Positions 25,708-35,033 of a stretch of DNA of 64,000 nt are shown piece by piece. The translations under genes were made by a program, and so were the position numbers. This DNA is from Candidatus Methanoperedens sp. (GTDB lineage: Archaea; Halobacteriota; Methanosarcinia; Methanosarcinales; Methanoperedenaceae): NCBI GenBank assembly GCA_012026795.1, contig VEPM01000019.1, forward strand, positions 1-64,000, given 5' to 3'. How positions within the stretch are numbered: the first letter of the stretch is position 1; each line of letters starts with the position of its first letter. The notes under the pieces are model-generated. The model made no database searches. It worked only from the letters and a program-made list of their open reading frames with translations, and had not been told where the DNA came from.

Positions 25708-26268
25708 TTGAAAGGATACTGCCTGCCTGTGGAGTTAAGAGATGAACTAAGGCAACTCCATGGAGAGTTATATCCCGGAGACGGGATCGAGACTACAAAA
25801 AAAATCATCCATGATCTGAAAAATTGTACTAAAGTAATATCTGTCGGCGATATTGTGACATTCAATCTTCTAAACGCCGGTCTTATTCCCGATATATCAT
25901 TTGTTGATAATAAGACAAAACGCAGCCCTGTTTCCGATAAAATTACACAGGGAACAAAGCATGGCCACTTCAGTACCATAACTGTGGAAAGCCCGCCTGG
26001 AATAATAACGGAAGAACTGTTGCAGGAGATAGAAGCAGCTATGGGATCTGATAAACATATACAGATCGTTGTCAGGGGTGAGGAAGACCTGGCAGCTCTT
26101 CCTGCGATTGCCATGGCGCCCATATCATCAGTAATTATATATGGTTTGCCTGACAAAGGGGCGGTAGTTGTCCACGTTACCGAGGACAAGAAGAAAGAAA
26201 TACAATTATTACTTAATCGAATGAAATATAAGGAGAAAAATAATGGAAATCCAGATTATCAAAGATAA
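25708..26268 (+). CDS. GTP-dependent dephospho-CoA kinase (DUF359)
   Basis: 186 residues from a TTG one base after the spt4 stop. It matches the archaeal DUF359 family, which phosphorylates dephospho-CoA with GTP in the last step of CoA synthesis. Seen: SVGDIVTFNLLNAG, PDISFVDNKTKR, GTKHGHFSTITVESPPGIIT, VRGEEDLAALPAI, and YGLPDKGAVVVHVTEDKK. The 3' end overlaps rps24e by 26 bases. The conserved operon position between spt4 and S24e supports the call. Confidence 0.88.
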   Translation: MKGYCLPVELRDELRQLHGELYPGDGIETTKKIIHDLKNCTKVISVGDIVTFNLLNAGLIPDISFVDNKTKRSPVSDKITQGTKHGHFSTITVESPPGIITEELLQEIEAAMGSDKHIQIVVRGEEDLAALPAIAMAPISSVIIYGLPDKGAVVVHVTEDKKKEIQLLLNRMKYKEKNNGNPDYQR

Positions 26269-26587
26269 GACAAATCCCTTATTACAGAGACGAGAGATTT
26301 CGGTTGCTGTAAAAAATAAAACAACGGCTACGAGAATAGAATTAAAGAATAAACTTGCAGCTCTGCTCAATTCCAAACCGGAACTGATCGTGGTTGAGCA
26401 TCTCGATACAATATATGGGAAGCAGGAAATGGTAGGGACAGTATCCCTCTACCAGACAGAAGAACGCCTTAAGCAGCTTGCTCACCAGCACCTGATGGCA
26501 AGGGATGCGCCAAAGGCAGTTGAAGGACAGCCTGCGGAGGCGGCACCGGTTGCAGCCCCGTCAGAACCTAAACCTGAGGCTAAATAG
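26243..26587 (+). CDS. rps24e: Small ribosomal subunit protein eS24
   Basis: 114 residues. The S24e core is clear: MEIQIIKDKTNPLLQRREI, ATRIELKNKLAALLNSKPELIVVEHLDTIYGKQEMVGTVSLY and ERLKQLAHQHL, each matching the family. The C-terminus adds about 20 Ala/Pro/Glu residues. It has its own Shine-Dalgarno (aaggaga) inside the upstream kinase gene. Confidence 0.95.
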   Translation: MEIQIIKDKTNPLLQRREISVAVKNKTTATRIELKNKLAALLNSKPELIVVEHLDTIYGKQEMVGTVSLYQTEERLKQLAHQHLMARDAPKAVEGQPAEAAPVAAPSEPKPEAK

Positions 26588-26621
26588 AGAATAGAGAACA
26601 AAGAAACAGAAAGGGATTTCA

Positions 26622-26771
26622 ATGGCAGTAAATAAATTCTATAAAATCAGCGGAAATAAAGCAGAAAAGATAAAACCATCATGCCCAAGATGTGGACCAG
26701 GGGTATTTCTTGGTGAACACAAGAACCGCAATTCATGCGGTAAGTGTGGTTATACCGAATTCAAGAAATAA
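26622..26771 (+). CDS. rps27ae: Small ribosomal subunit protein eS31 (S27ae)
   Basis: 49-residue zinc-ribbon protein. Reading from ATG 26622: MAVNKFYKISGNKAEKI, then CPRCGPGVFLGEHKNR and CGKCGYTEFKK to TAA at 26769-26771. Size, C-x2-C...C-x2-C spacing and position after eS24 are those of archaeal S27ae. T-rich DNA follows (26772-26795), a probable transcription end for the operon. Confidence 0.93.
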   Translation: MAVNKFYKISGNKAEKIKPSCPRCGPGVFLGEHKNRNSCGKCGYTEFKK

Positions 26772-26887
26772 TCTTTTTCTTCATTTCTTTTAATTATATT
26801 CAATAGTATTTTCTATTGTATTTTCTATTGCATTATTTTTGGAGCTATATGCTAAATTAGATATGCCCATAGTTACAACTCTAAGGA

Positions 26888-27193
26888 TTGATTATGCTAA
26901 CCCTGAGAGTACAGCACGAACTTGAATTGTTAAAAAGGCACCTCATCATCCTGAAGAAAGTGATAGATAGCGGACCTATCGGAATATTAAAAATATCGAT
27001 TGAAACAAATATACCTGATCATCTTGTACGATATTCACTGCGTGTTCTTGAGCAGCAGGGTTTGATCACTCCTTCTACACAGGGCGCTGTTGCCACAAAA
27101 TCTGCTAAAGAGGCATATTCGGAATTCAGGACAGAACTTGAAAAGATCGAAGATACACTTGAGGATATCAAGAGGACCGGATTCGAAGAGTGA
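26888..27193 (+). CDS. Winged-helix DNA-binding protein
   Basis: 101 residues (a second ATG lies two codons in). Residues about 10-75 form a winged helix: LKRHLIILKKVIDSGPIGILKISIETNIPDHLVRYSLRVLEQQGLI, with a wing TPSTQGAVATKSA and a C-terminal coiled coil of about 25 residues. It overlaps archease by four bases, so it may regulate or simply accompany the archease-rtcB pair. Tandem 12-bp repeats 'tattttctattg' (26811-26834) lie upstream. Confidence 0.72.
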   Translation: MIMLTLRVQHELELLKRHLIILKKVIDSGPIGILKISIETNIPDHLVRYSLRVLEQQGLITPSTQGAVATKSAKEAYSEFRTELEKIEDTLEDIKRTGFEE

Positions 27194-27642
27194 TGACCGG
27201 GGAAAAAAGCGAGGGAAAATACGAATTCCTGGAACACATAGCAGATGCCAAGTTCATGGCTTTTGGTCTTACACTTGAAGAAGCTTTTGAGAATGCCGGG
27301 CTTGCCCTGTTCAATGTGATGATAGATACGTCAAGCTTAAAGGCCAGTGAGGAAAGGAGGGTCGAATTAATATCATCCGATATTAAAATGCTTCTTGTTG
27401 ACTGGCTATCCGAATTATTATACCTGTTCGAGGTGGATGAGATAATATTCTCTGAATTCAGGATTGAAAAAATAGAGAGAACGGGGGAGGGTTTTTCATT
27501 GAAGGGGATAGCATCGGGTGCACCGATTGACCTTTCGCACCATAAGTTCGATACAGAGGTGAAAGCTGTGACTTTACATGAACTTGAGGTGGAGCAGGAT
27601 GAGACCGGGAGATTCCGGGTTCAGGTTGTTGTAGATACCTGA
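27190..27642 (+). CDS. Archease
   Basis: 150 residues. The family signature is present: YEFLEHIADAKFMAFG with the metal-binding His/Asp, LEEAFENAGLALFNVM, LLVDWLSELLYLFEVDE and the C-terminal LSHHKFDTEVKAVTLHEL. Archease activates RtcB turnover (guanylylation) in tRNA and RNA ligation. rtcB follows 184 bp downstream on the same strand. Two adjacent ATGs (27190, 27193) both fit. Confidence 0.93.
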   Translation: MMTGEKSEGKYEFLEHIADAKFMAFGLTLEEAFENAGLALFNVMIDTSSLKASEERRVELISSDIKMLLVDWLSELLYLFEVDEIIFSEFRIEKIERTGEGFSLKGIASGAPIDLSHHKFDTEVKAVTLHELEVEQDETGRFRVQVVVDT

Positions 27643-27737
27643 AATACCTGAAATTGTACCCGGAATTGTATTTGAAATTGCATCAAACTTAATAACTTTG
27701 TGACGAATAAAGATACTAATAAACAATTTTATAATAT

Positions 27738-27796
27738 CTTTGCGTACTTTGTGTTATTCGTGGTGTCTGGATTTATTCACCGCAAAGTATGCAAAG
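27738..27796. repeat. Imperfect inverted repeat ahead of rtcB
   Basis: Arms CTTTGCGTACTTTG (27738-27751) and CAAAGTATGCAAAG (27783-27796) pair with one G-U/mismatch around a 31-base loop that contains further complementarity (gtggtg/ttcacc). The right side continues into 'gccgcaaagaacgaagc'. Caaag/gcaaagg-rich inverted repeats of this kind are dispersed in many prokaryotic genomes, including Methanosarcinales (from memory). Reading through it artificially extends the rtcB frame upstream. Confidence 0.65.
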
Positions 27797-27826
27797 GCCG
27801 CAAAGAACGAAGCAAGGAAGGGAAAC

Positions 27827-29287
27827 ATGTCTGAAGCAAATACAAAAGATGTTGCAAGCATCCTCAAGAAAGTTAATGATTACACATGGGACATACCCAT
27901 TGGCTACAAACCCGGTATGAGAGTTCCAGGGCGCATTTTTGTTTCACCGCAATTGCTTGACAGCCTTGAACTTGACACACTTACCCAGGTTTCCAATGTT
28001 GCAACCCTTCCGGGTATCCAGAAATTCGCCATGGCAATGCCTGATGCGCATTCAGGTTATGGTTTTCCCATCGGGGGAGTTGCGGCTTTTGACAGGGATA
28101 CAGGTATTATAAGCCCTGGTGGTGTTGGATACGATATCAATTGCGGGGTCAGGATAATCAAAACAAATCTTATGGTGGATGAAGTGCGCCCAAGGATGAA
28201 AGAACTCATTGAGCTTCTTTTCCATGAGATCCCATCCGGTGTAGGTTCAAAAAGCAAGCTTCGCGCCTCAGAGAGTGAACTGACAGATGCATTCCTTCAC
28301 GGCGCCAGATGGGCAGTGGAAAGCGGATATGGCGTGAAAGAAGATATCGAGCATTGTGAGGAGAATGGTTACATGAAAATAGCCGATCCTGCAAAGGTTA
28401 GTGAGAAGGCGCGAAAAAGGGGTAAACCACAGTTCGGCACACTTGGCAGCGGCAACCATTTCCTTGAAGTGCAATATGTGGATGAAGTATATGACCCTGA
28501 AGTTGCAAAGATTTTCGGGCTTCATAAAGGCCAGGTTACTGTCATGATACACTGCGGATCCAGGGGCGCGGGTCACCAGATATGCGATGATTATCTCAAG
28601 ATCCTTGATAAAGCCACACATAAATACGGGATCCAGCTACCGGACAGGCAGCTTGCCTGCGCGCCTGCCGAATCACAGGAAGGACAGGATTATTATAAAG
28701 CCATGGCTGTCGGCGCCAATTACGCCTGGGCGAACAGGCAGGTCATTACTCACTGGGTCAGGGAGGCATTCACGCGTTTTTTCAGGCGGGAAGACCTTGG
28801 AATGGATCTTATTTACGATGTGGCGCATAACGTAGCAAAACTGGAAGAGCATACCATTGGCGGTGAAAAAAAGATGGTTTATGTGCACCGGAAGGGCGCT
28901 ACACGGGCATTCCCGCCCGGACATAATGATGTCCCCCGGATTTACAGGAAAGTGGGACAGCCGGTATTGATCCCCGGCAGTATGGGCACCCCGTCATTTG
29001 TTCTGCACGGAACAGAAAAAGCAATGGAACTCACCTTCGGAAGCGCATGTCATGGATCTGGCAGGGTTTCAAGCCGCGGGGCTGCAAAGCACCAATTCCG
29101 CGGCGAGACAATACAAAAGGATCTGGCTGCAAAGGGAATATCAGTCATGGCCATGCACCCTTCGATAATTGCAGAAGAAGCCCCTGGCGTCTATAAATCA
29201 AGTGAAGCAGTTGTTGACGTGGTGCACCAGCTTGGCATTGCAAGAAAAGTCGTAAAACTTATGCCAATGGGAGTGGCAAAAGGATGA
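27827..29287 (+). CDS. rtcB: RNA-splicing ligase RtcB
   Basis: 486 residues from ATG 27827, chosen because a ggaaggga Shine-Dalgarno precedes it and because the frame upstream (from 27740) is only the inverted repeat. RtcB joins 2',3'-cyclic-phosphate and 5'-OH RNA ends, including tRNA exons. Seen: [29 protein letters not shown] with the Mn-binding Cys, [25 protein letters not shown], the GMP-histidine region [15 protein letters not shown], and [10 protein letters not shown]. All key residues are intact. Archease lies just upstream. Confidence 0.96.
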   Translation: MSEANTKDVASILKKVNDYTWDIPIGYKPGMRVPGRIFVSPQLLDSLELDTLTQVSNVATLPGIQKFAMAMPDAHSGYGFPIGGVAAFDRDTGIISPGGVGYDINCGVRIIKTNLMVDEVRPRMKELIELLFHEIPSGVGSKSKLRASESELTDAFLHGARWAVESGYGVKEDIEHCEENGYMKIADPAKVSEKARKRGKPQFGTLGSGNHFLEVQYVDEVYDPEVAKIFGLHKGQVTVMIHCGSRGAGHQICDDYLKILDKATHKYGIQLPDRQLACAPAESQEGQDYYKAMAVGANYAWANRQVITHWVREAFTRFFRREDLGMDLIYDVAHNVAKLEEHTIGGEKKMVYVHRKGATRAFPPGHNDVPRIYRKVGQPVLIPGSMGTPSFVLHGTEKAMELTFGSACHGSGRVSSRGAAKHQFRGETIQKDLAAKGISVMAMHPSIIAEEAPGVYKSSEAVVDVVHQLGIARKVVKLMPMGVAKG

Positions 29288-29371
29288 ATCAACTTTACTT
29301 GATTTAAGATCAATTTTTTTGATTGAACATATTTAAGTATCATTGCTACATTTCGAAAGCCGGTAATTTTT

Positions 29372-30652
29372 ATGAGTCTTATCACTGAAGCAAGAAATGG
29401 CAACATTACTGAAGAAATGAAAAAAGTGGCTGAGATTGAAGGCGTTGAACCTGAATTTGTTAGGCGCGGGGTAGAAAGCGGAAGGATAGTCATTCCGGTC
29501 AGCCCTTATCGCCATACAAGGCCCTGCGGGATCGGGAAGGGGCTTCGCACAAAGGTTAATGCCTCTATCGGGACGTCATCCGATATTATGGATGTTGATA
29601 TGGAAATCAAGAAAGCCAAGGTTGCAGAAGCAACAGGCGCCGATACCCTGATGGAGCTTTCAACAGGCGGGGATTTTTACGATATCAGGAAAAAGGTCAT
29701 TGATTCTACGACCCTGTCAGTAGGAAGTGTGCCTCTTTACCAGGCTTTTATCGAAGCGATCAGAAAATACGGTTCTGTTGTGGAGATGAAAGAAGATGAT
29801 CTCTTTAAGGTCACTGCAAAACAGGCAAAGCTTGGCACGAATTTCATGGCGATACATACGGGAATTAACCTTTTCACAGTGGAGCGGCTTAAAAAACAGG
29901 GACGGTTCGGAGGACTCTGTTCACGCGGCGGCGCTTTCATGACAGCATGGATGCTGCATAATGAGAAAGAAAATCCGCTTTACAGCGAATTCGATTATCT
30001 CCTTGAGATAATGAAAGAACATGAGGTCACACTCAGTATGGGCAATGGCATGCGCGCGGGCGCTGTTCATGATTCCACTGACAGGGCACAGATCCAGGAA
30101 CTTATTATGAACTCGGAGCTATCTGATCAGGCGCATGAAGCAGGTGTCCAGACAATTGTCGAAGGACCGGGTCATATCCCGCTTGACGAAATAGAAACGA
30201 ACGTAATACTTATGAAGCGTCTGAGCGGCGAGAAGCCTTTCTATATGCTCGGTCCGCTTGTTACGGATATCGCGCCTGGATTTGATCATATTGTGGCAGC
30301 AATAGGCGCATCTCTCTCCAGCGCTTATGGCGCGGATTTCATTTGTTATGTTACACCGGCTGAACATCTTGCCCTCCCAAATGTGGATGATGTAAGGCAG
30401 GGAGTAATTACTGCAAGGATCGCGGCGCATATAGGTGATATGGTCAAGAACAAAGACCGCCAGCGTGATATGGACATGGGAAGAGCAAGGCGTGATCTTC
30501 AATGGGAAAAGATGTATGAGCTTGCGATCAATCCCGAATATGCAAAATCAGTAAGAGACAGCCGCTCTCCGGATGATGAAGAAGCTTGCACTATGTGCGG
30601 GAACTATTGCGCTCTTAAGATCGTAAAACAGAACTTTAATTTCGAAAGATAA
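29372..30652 (+). CDS. thiC: Phosphomethylpyrimidine synthase (ThiC)
   Basis: 426 residues. This radical SAM-type enzyme converts aminoimidazole ribotide to HMP-phosphate for thiamine. Motifs: PYRHTRPCGIGKGLRTKVNASIGTS, DTLMELSTGGDFYDIR, GGLCSRGGAFM, NGMRAGAVHDSTD, EGPGHIPLDEI and YVTPAEHLALPNVDDV. A C-terminal iron-sulfur motif reads C-x2-C-x3-C (ACTMCGNYCALK). It is transcribed alone and ends in a bidirectional terminator. No TPP riboswitch consensus was seen in the 84-bp leader. Confidence 0.95.
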   Translation: MSLITEARNGNITEEMKKVAEIEGVEPEFVRRGVESGRIVIPVSPYRHTRPCGIGKGLRTKVNASIGTSSDIMDVDMEIKKAKVAEATGADTLMELSTGGDFYDIRKKVIDSTTLSVGSVPLYQAFIEAIRKYGSVVEMKEDDLFKVTAKQAKLGTNFMAIHTGINLFTVERLKKQGRFGGLCSRGGAFMTAWMLHNEKENPLYSEFDYLLEIMKEHEVTLSMGNGMRAGAVHDSTDRAQIQELIMNSELSDQAHEAGVQTIVEGPGHIPLDEIETNVILMKRLSGEKPFYMLGPLVTDIAPGFDHIVAAIGASLSSAYGADFICYVTPAEHLALPNVDDVRQGVITARIAAHIGDMVKNKDRQRDMDMGRARRDLQWEKMYELAINPEYAKSVRDSRSPDDEEACTMCGNYCALKIVKQNFNFER

Positions 30653-30660
30653 AATAATTA

Positions 30661-30692
30661 AAAAAGGAGAACAGTCAATATTCTCCTTTTTT
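30661..30692. terminator. Bidirectional hairpin terminator between thiC and hppA
   Basis: AAAAAGGAGAA (30661-30671) pairs with TTCTCCTTTTT (30681-30691) around a 9-base loop. It leaves a T-run on either strand. It lies exactly between the two convergent genes, and the hppA stop codon begins at its right edge. Confidence 0.75.
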
Positions 30693-32745
30693 ATCCGATC
30701 AAATTGTATTTCAATATCAGCGCCGCGAATAATATTGCCACGATATTCATTACTTTAATCAATGGGTTAATGGCCGGGCCCGCTGTATCTTTTGTGGGAT
30801 CACCAACTGTATCGCCTACAACTGCTGCCGCATGCGTTGGATTTTTGCTGCCGTCCGGCAGTCTCTTCCCGCCAAGGTTTCCTGATTCTATGTATTTCTT
30901 GGCATTATCCCATGCTGCTCCTCCTGTTGTCATCATAAGAGCAAGAAGCAGCCCTGAGATTATAACACCAATGAGGAGACCCCCCAGTGCAACCGGGCCA
31001 AGGATGAAACCTACTAAGAGAGGAGATAGCACTGCAAGAAGACCGGGTATGATCATTTCCTTCTGGGCTGCAATGGTAACGATATCCACACAGCGCCCGT
31101 AATCCGGTTTTGCCGTTCCTTCCATTATGCCTTTTATTTCCCTGAACTGGCGCCTGATTTCTGTAACTATGGTCGTTGCCGCCCTTCCAACAGCTCCCAT
31201 CAGGAAGCTTGCAAACAGGAATGGGATCATGCCGCCGATGAGTAATCCAACAAGTACCATCGGGTCTGAAAGCTTGAGTTCTAACGGGCTTCCACGTAGT
31301 TTTATTATCTCGCTGCTATAGGCTGCATAAAGCGCAAGTGCACCTAATGCTGCTGAACCTATGGCATAACCTTTGGTTACTGCTTTTGTTGTGTTGCCAA
31401 CCGCATCGAGAGGGTCTGTGATATCCCTTACTTCCTTTGGTAATTCCGCCATCTCAGCTATCCCGCCTGCGTTATCTGTGATCGGGCCGTAGGAGTCTAT
31501 AGCTATTATGATGCCTGTAACTGAAAGCATGGCCGCCGCTGCTATTGCGATACCATATAACCCGAGTGTTCCTCCACCCATGACCATATATGAAGAGAGT
31601 ATCCCTGCACATATTACGATCACAGGTAAAGCCGTGCTCTGAAGACCTACCGCCAGACCGGTAATAACATTTGTTCCCGGACCTGTTACTGATGCATTGG
31701 CTATCTGCTTGACAGGGCTATGCTCAGTTGCCGTATAATATTCAGTTATTATTATCATGGCTGCGGTTACGCCAAGACCAACAAGGGCGCTTATGAATAA
31801 ACCGGTATCGCCCATCATCAACTGCTGTGTTATAAAATAGAATAGTATCAAAGATATTATACCTGCGATGATCGCTCCGTTATACATGGCCCCCATAATA
31901 TTATTTGATTTCCCAAGCTTCACGAAGAGGACACCAATAATGGAAGCAATAATGGCTGCAGCGCCAATAACTAAAGGATAAATGACTGCGTTCGGATATT
32001 TATCGGTCACAGTTACACCGATTAGCATTGCACCAAGAGCGGTTACTGCGTAAGTTTCAAAAAGGTCTGCTGCCATTCCTGCGCAGTCACCTACATTATC
32101 CCCGACATTGTCTGCAATGACACCAGGATTGCGGGGGTCATCCTCAGGAATACCTGCTTCTACTTTTCCTACAAGGTCTGTCCCTACATCTGCTGCTTTT
32201 GTATAAATGCCGCCTCCTATCCTTGCAAAAAGGCTGATAAGTGAGGCGCCAAATCCGAATCCAACGATTTTATCTACGGCACCGGCGTTGCCTCCAAAGG
32301 CTATGAACAATCCGCTGACACCAAGAAGTGCAAAGCTTGCAACAGATATCCCTGTCACAGCGCCGCCCTTGAAAGCCACATCAAGGGCTTTTCTCATTCC
32401 CTCTTTAGCAGCATTGGCGCAGCGCACATTGGCCCGGACTGATATGTTCATGCCCAGGTATCCTGCTGCTGCCGACATTACTGCCCCAAGGACAAATGCT
32501 AAAGCAGTGGCTGTATTTATTGCAAAAGCGATCACGATAGTAAGTATGACCGCGATAACTGCGACGGTCTTATACTGCCTGTTCAGGTAGGCCATGGCGC
32601 CTTCCTGTACAGCTGCTGCAATTTGTTTCATTTTGTCTGACCCGGCGTCAAGTTTTAAAATATACAAAACAAGATACACGGCAAATATTAATCCTATAAT
32701 TCCCGCAAGCGGGGCCGAAAACAACATTAAATTCGTAATGTCCAT
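30691..32745 (-). CDS. hppA: Membrane-bound proton-translocating pyrophosphatase
   Basis: 684 residues, about 16 membrane helices. It couples PPi hydrolysis to ion pumping. Catalytic motifs include [44 protein letters not shown] and the C-terminal [21 protein letters not shown]. The sequence [19 protein letters not shown] has Lys where K+-dependent enzymes have Ala, the hallmark of the K+-independent H+-pumping class. A GGAGGA Shine-Dalgarno precedes ATG 32745. PPi from biosynthesis would be turned into ion-motive force. Confidence 0.96.
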   Translation of the reverse strand: MDITNLMLFSAPLAGIIGLIFAVYLVLYILKLDAGSDKMKQIAAAVQEGAMAYLNRQYKTVAVIAVILTIVIAFAINTATALAFVLGAVMSAAAGYLGMNISVRANVRCANAAKEGMRKALDVAFKGGAVTGISVASFALLGVSGLFIAFGGNAGAVDKIVGFGFGASLISLFARIGGGIYTKAADVGTDLVGKVEAGIPEDDPRNPGVIADNVGDNVGDCAGMAADLFETYAVTALGAMLIGVTVTDKYPNAVIYPLVIGAAAIIASIIGVLFVKLGKSNNIMGAMYNGAIIAGIISLILFYFITQQLMMGDTGLFISALVGLGVTAAMIIITEYYTATEHSPVKQIANASVTGPGTNVITGLAVGLQSTALPVIVICAGILSSYMVMGGGTLGLYGIAIAAAAMLSVTGIIIAIDSYGPITDNAGGIAEMAELPKEVRDITDPLDAVGNTTKAVTKGYAIGSAALGALALYAAYSSEIIKLRGSPLELKLSDPMVLVGLLIGGMIPFLFASFLMGAVGRAATTIVTEIRRQFREIKGIMEGTAKPDYGRCVDIVTIAAQKEMIIPGLLAVLSPLLVGFILGPVALGGLLIGVIISGLLLALMMTTGGAAWDNAKKYIESGNLGGKRLPDGSKNPTHAAAVVGDTVGDPTKDTAGPAINPLIKVMNIVAILFAALILKYNLIG

Positions 32746-32853
32746 AGTTCCTCCTATATTGCTCCGCCAAGTTGGTTCTAACTATATATATTATTTACCT
32801 TTGATGAGCTGGCTTCAGGAAGCTGTATATTTCAATTAATTGCCATTAATAAA

Positions 32854-32879
32854 AGCAGGGTCACTTAATCGACCCCGCT
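32854..32879 (-). terminator. Hairpin terminator overlapping the lipoprotein stop codon
   Basis: On the minus strand AGCGGGGTC (32879-32871) pairs with GACCCTGCT (32862-32854) with one mismatch, followed by TTTTATT. The TGA stop of the lipoprotein gene (32861-32863) lies inside the stem. Confidence 0.55.
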
Positions 32880-33907
32880 ACTTTGATCATTTCTTCTTTG
32901 CTTAACTGGCTGGAAAGGGCTAATTCAAGCCTGCCAATGTTCCATATCAGTATTCTGGTCTCGCCAAATCCTGATATTATTTTCCCCTGCGCACCATTAA
33001 TACTGACCTTCTCGACTTCGTCTATATCAGGCGAAGGATTTGATTCATCTTGCAGTGTCTCGGAAAGCGAAAGTATCTGAGAACCTTTCTTATATTCCAG
33101 TGACACAGATTCGATATTTTCATATTTGAACACTGTGCTGCTGTTAAATGTAAAACCCTCAGGCAGATAAGAAGGCACAAGAACTGTGAAATTGACTTCT
33201 TTCCTTGCTTCCTCAAGTGTCAGCTTTTTGGGCGGCGCAGGAAGCTCTCTTGTAACCACCTTTGCGCCCTCAGGTATCTTGAACTCGAATTCGCTGTCGG
33301 GTATTCCGGTATTGAATTTCATGTCGCGGTATTCTATTGAAGTCATAAGCTTATCATTCTTATCCAATATCTCTGTCTTGAGAGGAATCCAGTTTTCACT
33401 GTCCACCAGCATATTATAATGCATGCCCATCATACTGCCGTTTTTTGGCGATGCTTTGATATTATATACGCTTCTCCCTTCAAATTTTTCCGTGCCCTGG
33501 TAAGATATGTCTGTCTGGTTCAGGATTTCCTGAATAAATTTAGTGTAATCCGGCTCAGGAGGATTGGCAATTTCAGGCATATCCATCCTGGTTACCTCAT
33601 TTTTCTCCGGGTCATAACTCCATATAGTCTTGCCGTCATTGACCATGACCTGGCCAGCCATCTTTGAAGGTTCAAGATATTCTATCCGGCTTTTATCAGG
33701 CATCTTGTTCATCATTTTTGCTTTTGCTATCTCGCTTTTGCCCCCATAATCCGAAGTAATTACCATAGTGGCCGAATAGTCTTTTATACTATCCTGTTTC
33801 GCTTTCATCTGTTGTGCGATCTGCTCGGCAGACATATTTGCAGTACATCCCGATATAAGGGATATTATAATAACTGCGAACAGAACTACTCCTGTTCTTT
33901 TAATCAT
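32861..33907 (-). CDS. LolA-like lipoprotein with C-terminal DUF4367-like domain
   Basis: 348 residues. A signal peptide ends in the lipobox LISGC (Cys21), so the protein is probably anchored outside the cell by a lipid. Residues about 25-215 resemble LolA/LppX/outer-membrane-lipoprotein-sorting folds (IKDYSATMVITSD, MPDKSRIEYLEPSKMAGQVMVNDGKTIWSYDPEKNEVTRMDM). Residues about 225-345 resemble DUF4367 (VLVPSYLPEGF, VSLEYKKGSQILSLSE, WNIGRLELALSSQLSKEEMIKVAGSI). A strong GGAGGA precedes the ATG. Archaea have no outer membrane of the bacterial kind, so it may bind lipids or polymers at the cell surface. Confidence 0.85.
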   Translation of the reverse strand: MIKRTGVVLFAVIIISLISGCTANMSAEQIAQQMKAKQDSIKDYSATMVITSDYGGKSEIAKAKMMNKMPDKSRIEYLEPSKMAGQVMVNDGKTIWSYDPEKNEVTRMDMPEIANPPEPDYTKFIQEILNQTDISYQGTEKFEGRSVYNIKASPKNGSMMGMHYNMLVDSENWIPLKTEILDKNDKLMTSIEYRDMKFNTGIPDSEFEFKIPEGAKVVTRELPAPPKKLTLEEARKEVNFTVLVPSYLPEGFTFNSSTVFKYENIESVSLEYKKGSQILSLSETLQDESNPSPDIDEVEKVSINGAQGKIISGFGETRILIWNIGRLELALSSQLSKEEMIKVAGSIK

Positions 33908-34041
33908 ATATTTCCTCCTTTATTATTTTTGTCAGAAACGCGACCCACAAATCCCGTTTTTTATCACGTTAATAACCGCAAATTAGATAATTCCTGTTTG
34001 ATTGAGCCTGTTCTCAAAGATAAAACCACCTATATTTTTCA

Positions 34042-34446
34042 TTAAACTTCACCATTTTTAACAAAATAATAGGTTAATATTGCCCACGAATATATTCCGA
34101 TATGTGCGAGTATAAAAGGCATGAAGCGGTAATCTTTGGTTGCCAGCCAGATACTGTTGACCAGGCCCAATAGGAGCAGGCATACCACAAGGATCAAAAA
34201 TGCGTATAAACTCGCTTTTGAGCCAGCTCTTTTGGTTCGTTCATCGCCCACAGCTCCTGTTGTTGGTATTGACAGAACAAACAGGGAGAATATGATTATG
34301 TCAAAATTGAAAATAGTCTGGATAATTACGTCATTGCCAAAATAGTTCGGAGTTCTTCCTGAAATTTCTTGGATAATTGTAATTGCTAATGCCACAAGCG
34401 CGAGAATGAGAATCAAATATGCCCATTTTCTATTGAAGTTGTTCAC
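34042..34446 (-). CDS. DUF2178-like membrane protein
   Basis: 134 residues with four hydrophobic helices (about 9-26, 45-63, 83-103, 111-130). The loop GDERTKRAGSKASLYAFLILV matches the conserved DER(T/S) loop of DUF2178 proteins, archaeal/bacterial membrane proteins often next to small HTH regulators. It starts at a GTG that overlaps the stop of a 36-codon frame upstream (GAGTGAAC). Function unknown. Confidence 0.7.
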   Translation of the reverse strand: MNNFNRKWAYLILILALVALAITIIQEISGRTPNYFGNDVIIQTIFNFDIIIFSLFVLSIPTTGAVGDERTKRAGSKASLYAFLILVVCLLLLGLVNSIWLATKDYRFMPFILAHIGIYSWAILTYYFVKNGEV

Positions 34447-34553
34447 TCGATATCACCTTTTCTTACAAAGTAAGCATAGAATGACATAACTGCTCCAAGC
34501 AATACTGGTGGCCTGAAAATCAATAGTTGTTTATTTGTTCCTGTTATTTCCAT
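34443..34553 (-). CDS. 36-residue peptide resembling the C-terminus of the DUF2178-like protein
   Basis: ATG 34553 to TGA 34443: starts MEITGTNKQLLIF and ends MSFYAYFVRKGDIE. The tail resembles the end of the neighbouring protein (ILTYYFVKNGEV), with one hydrophobic helix before it. Its stop overlaps the GTG of the downstream gene. It is either a small coupled leader gene or the 3' remnant of a tandem copy. It is too short for firm gene status. Confidence 0.4.
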   Translation of the reverse strand: MEITGTNKQLLIFRPPVLLGAVMSFYAYFVRKGDIE

Positions 34554-34673
34554 TCTATCAAACCTCTAAATGTTAGTTATATGTAACATTATGTTAGGTA
34601 TATGCAACTATTTAAAACTTTCTTTTCATTAAAAATGTACAGAATTTGAATCTTATGACCAGGCCCCGCGGAA

Positions 34674-35033
34674 TCATCTGCTCTCATCCACAGTATAAAA
34701 TCCGGTTCTATCTGATATCAATATCTTCCTGTTTTTCCGCTCCCAGTAAGCCACTACAAGATACTGTGTCCAGGCAAACAAAAATAAACCTGAGAGAAAA
34801 GGATAATATTCTCTGATGCGTATCCCGGTTTTCACCAGCAAAAAGATAATTAAAAAAGTAACTAAAGCTATTAATCCAACTATTTTGAGGCAGTTAATTA
34901 CCTTATTTCTTCCGGTAACTTGCAGCCTCCTGTACTTTCCTTCGGCAACTTTATTGAGCCTGCGCCATTCGGCGATTCCAGCCCCTATACTTATGGAAGC
35001 CCCTGTGATTAAGCCTGAAAAGAAAAGATTCAT
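34674..35033 (-). CDS. Small membrane protein, last gene of the GWCPN operon
   Basis: 119 residues. A weak N-terminal helix with SGLITGASISIGAGIAEW is followed by a basic loop, two strong helices (about 48-68, 76-96) and a charged tail WERKNRKILISD. It overlaps the upstream gene by an ATGA at 35030-35033. No family recognised. It is the smallest of six membrane proteins behind the HTH regulator at 39151. Confidence 0.7.
   Translation of the reverse strand: MNLFFSGLITGASISIGAGIAEWRRLNKVAEGKYRRLQVTGRNKVINCLKIVGLIALVTFLIIFLLVKTGIRIREYYPFLSGLFLFAWTQYLVVAYWERKNRKILISDRTGFYTVDESR

Noticed and set aside
27740-27826. N-terminal extension of RtcB
   Set aside because: The extra 29 codons lie in an inverted repeat and do not match RtcB; ATG 27827 has a good Shine-Dalgarno.
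29288-29371. TPP riboswitch upstream of thiC
   Set aside because: Only 84 bp, AT-rich, without the conserved CUGAGA/ACCUGA-type core.
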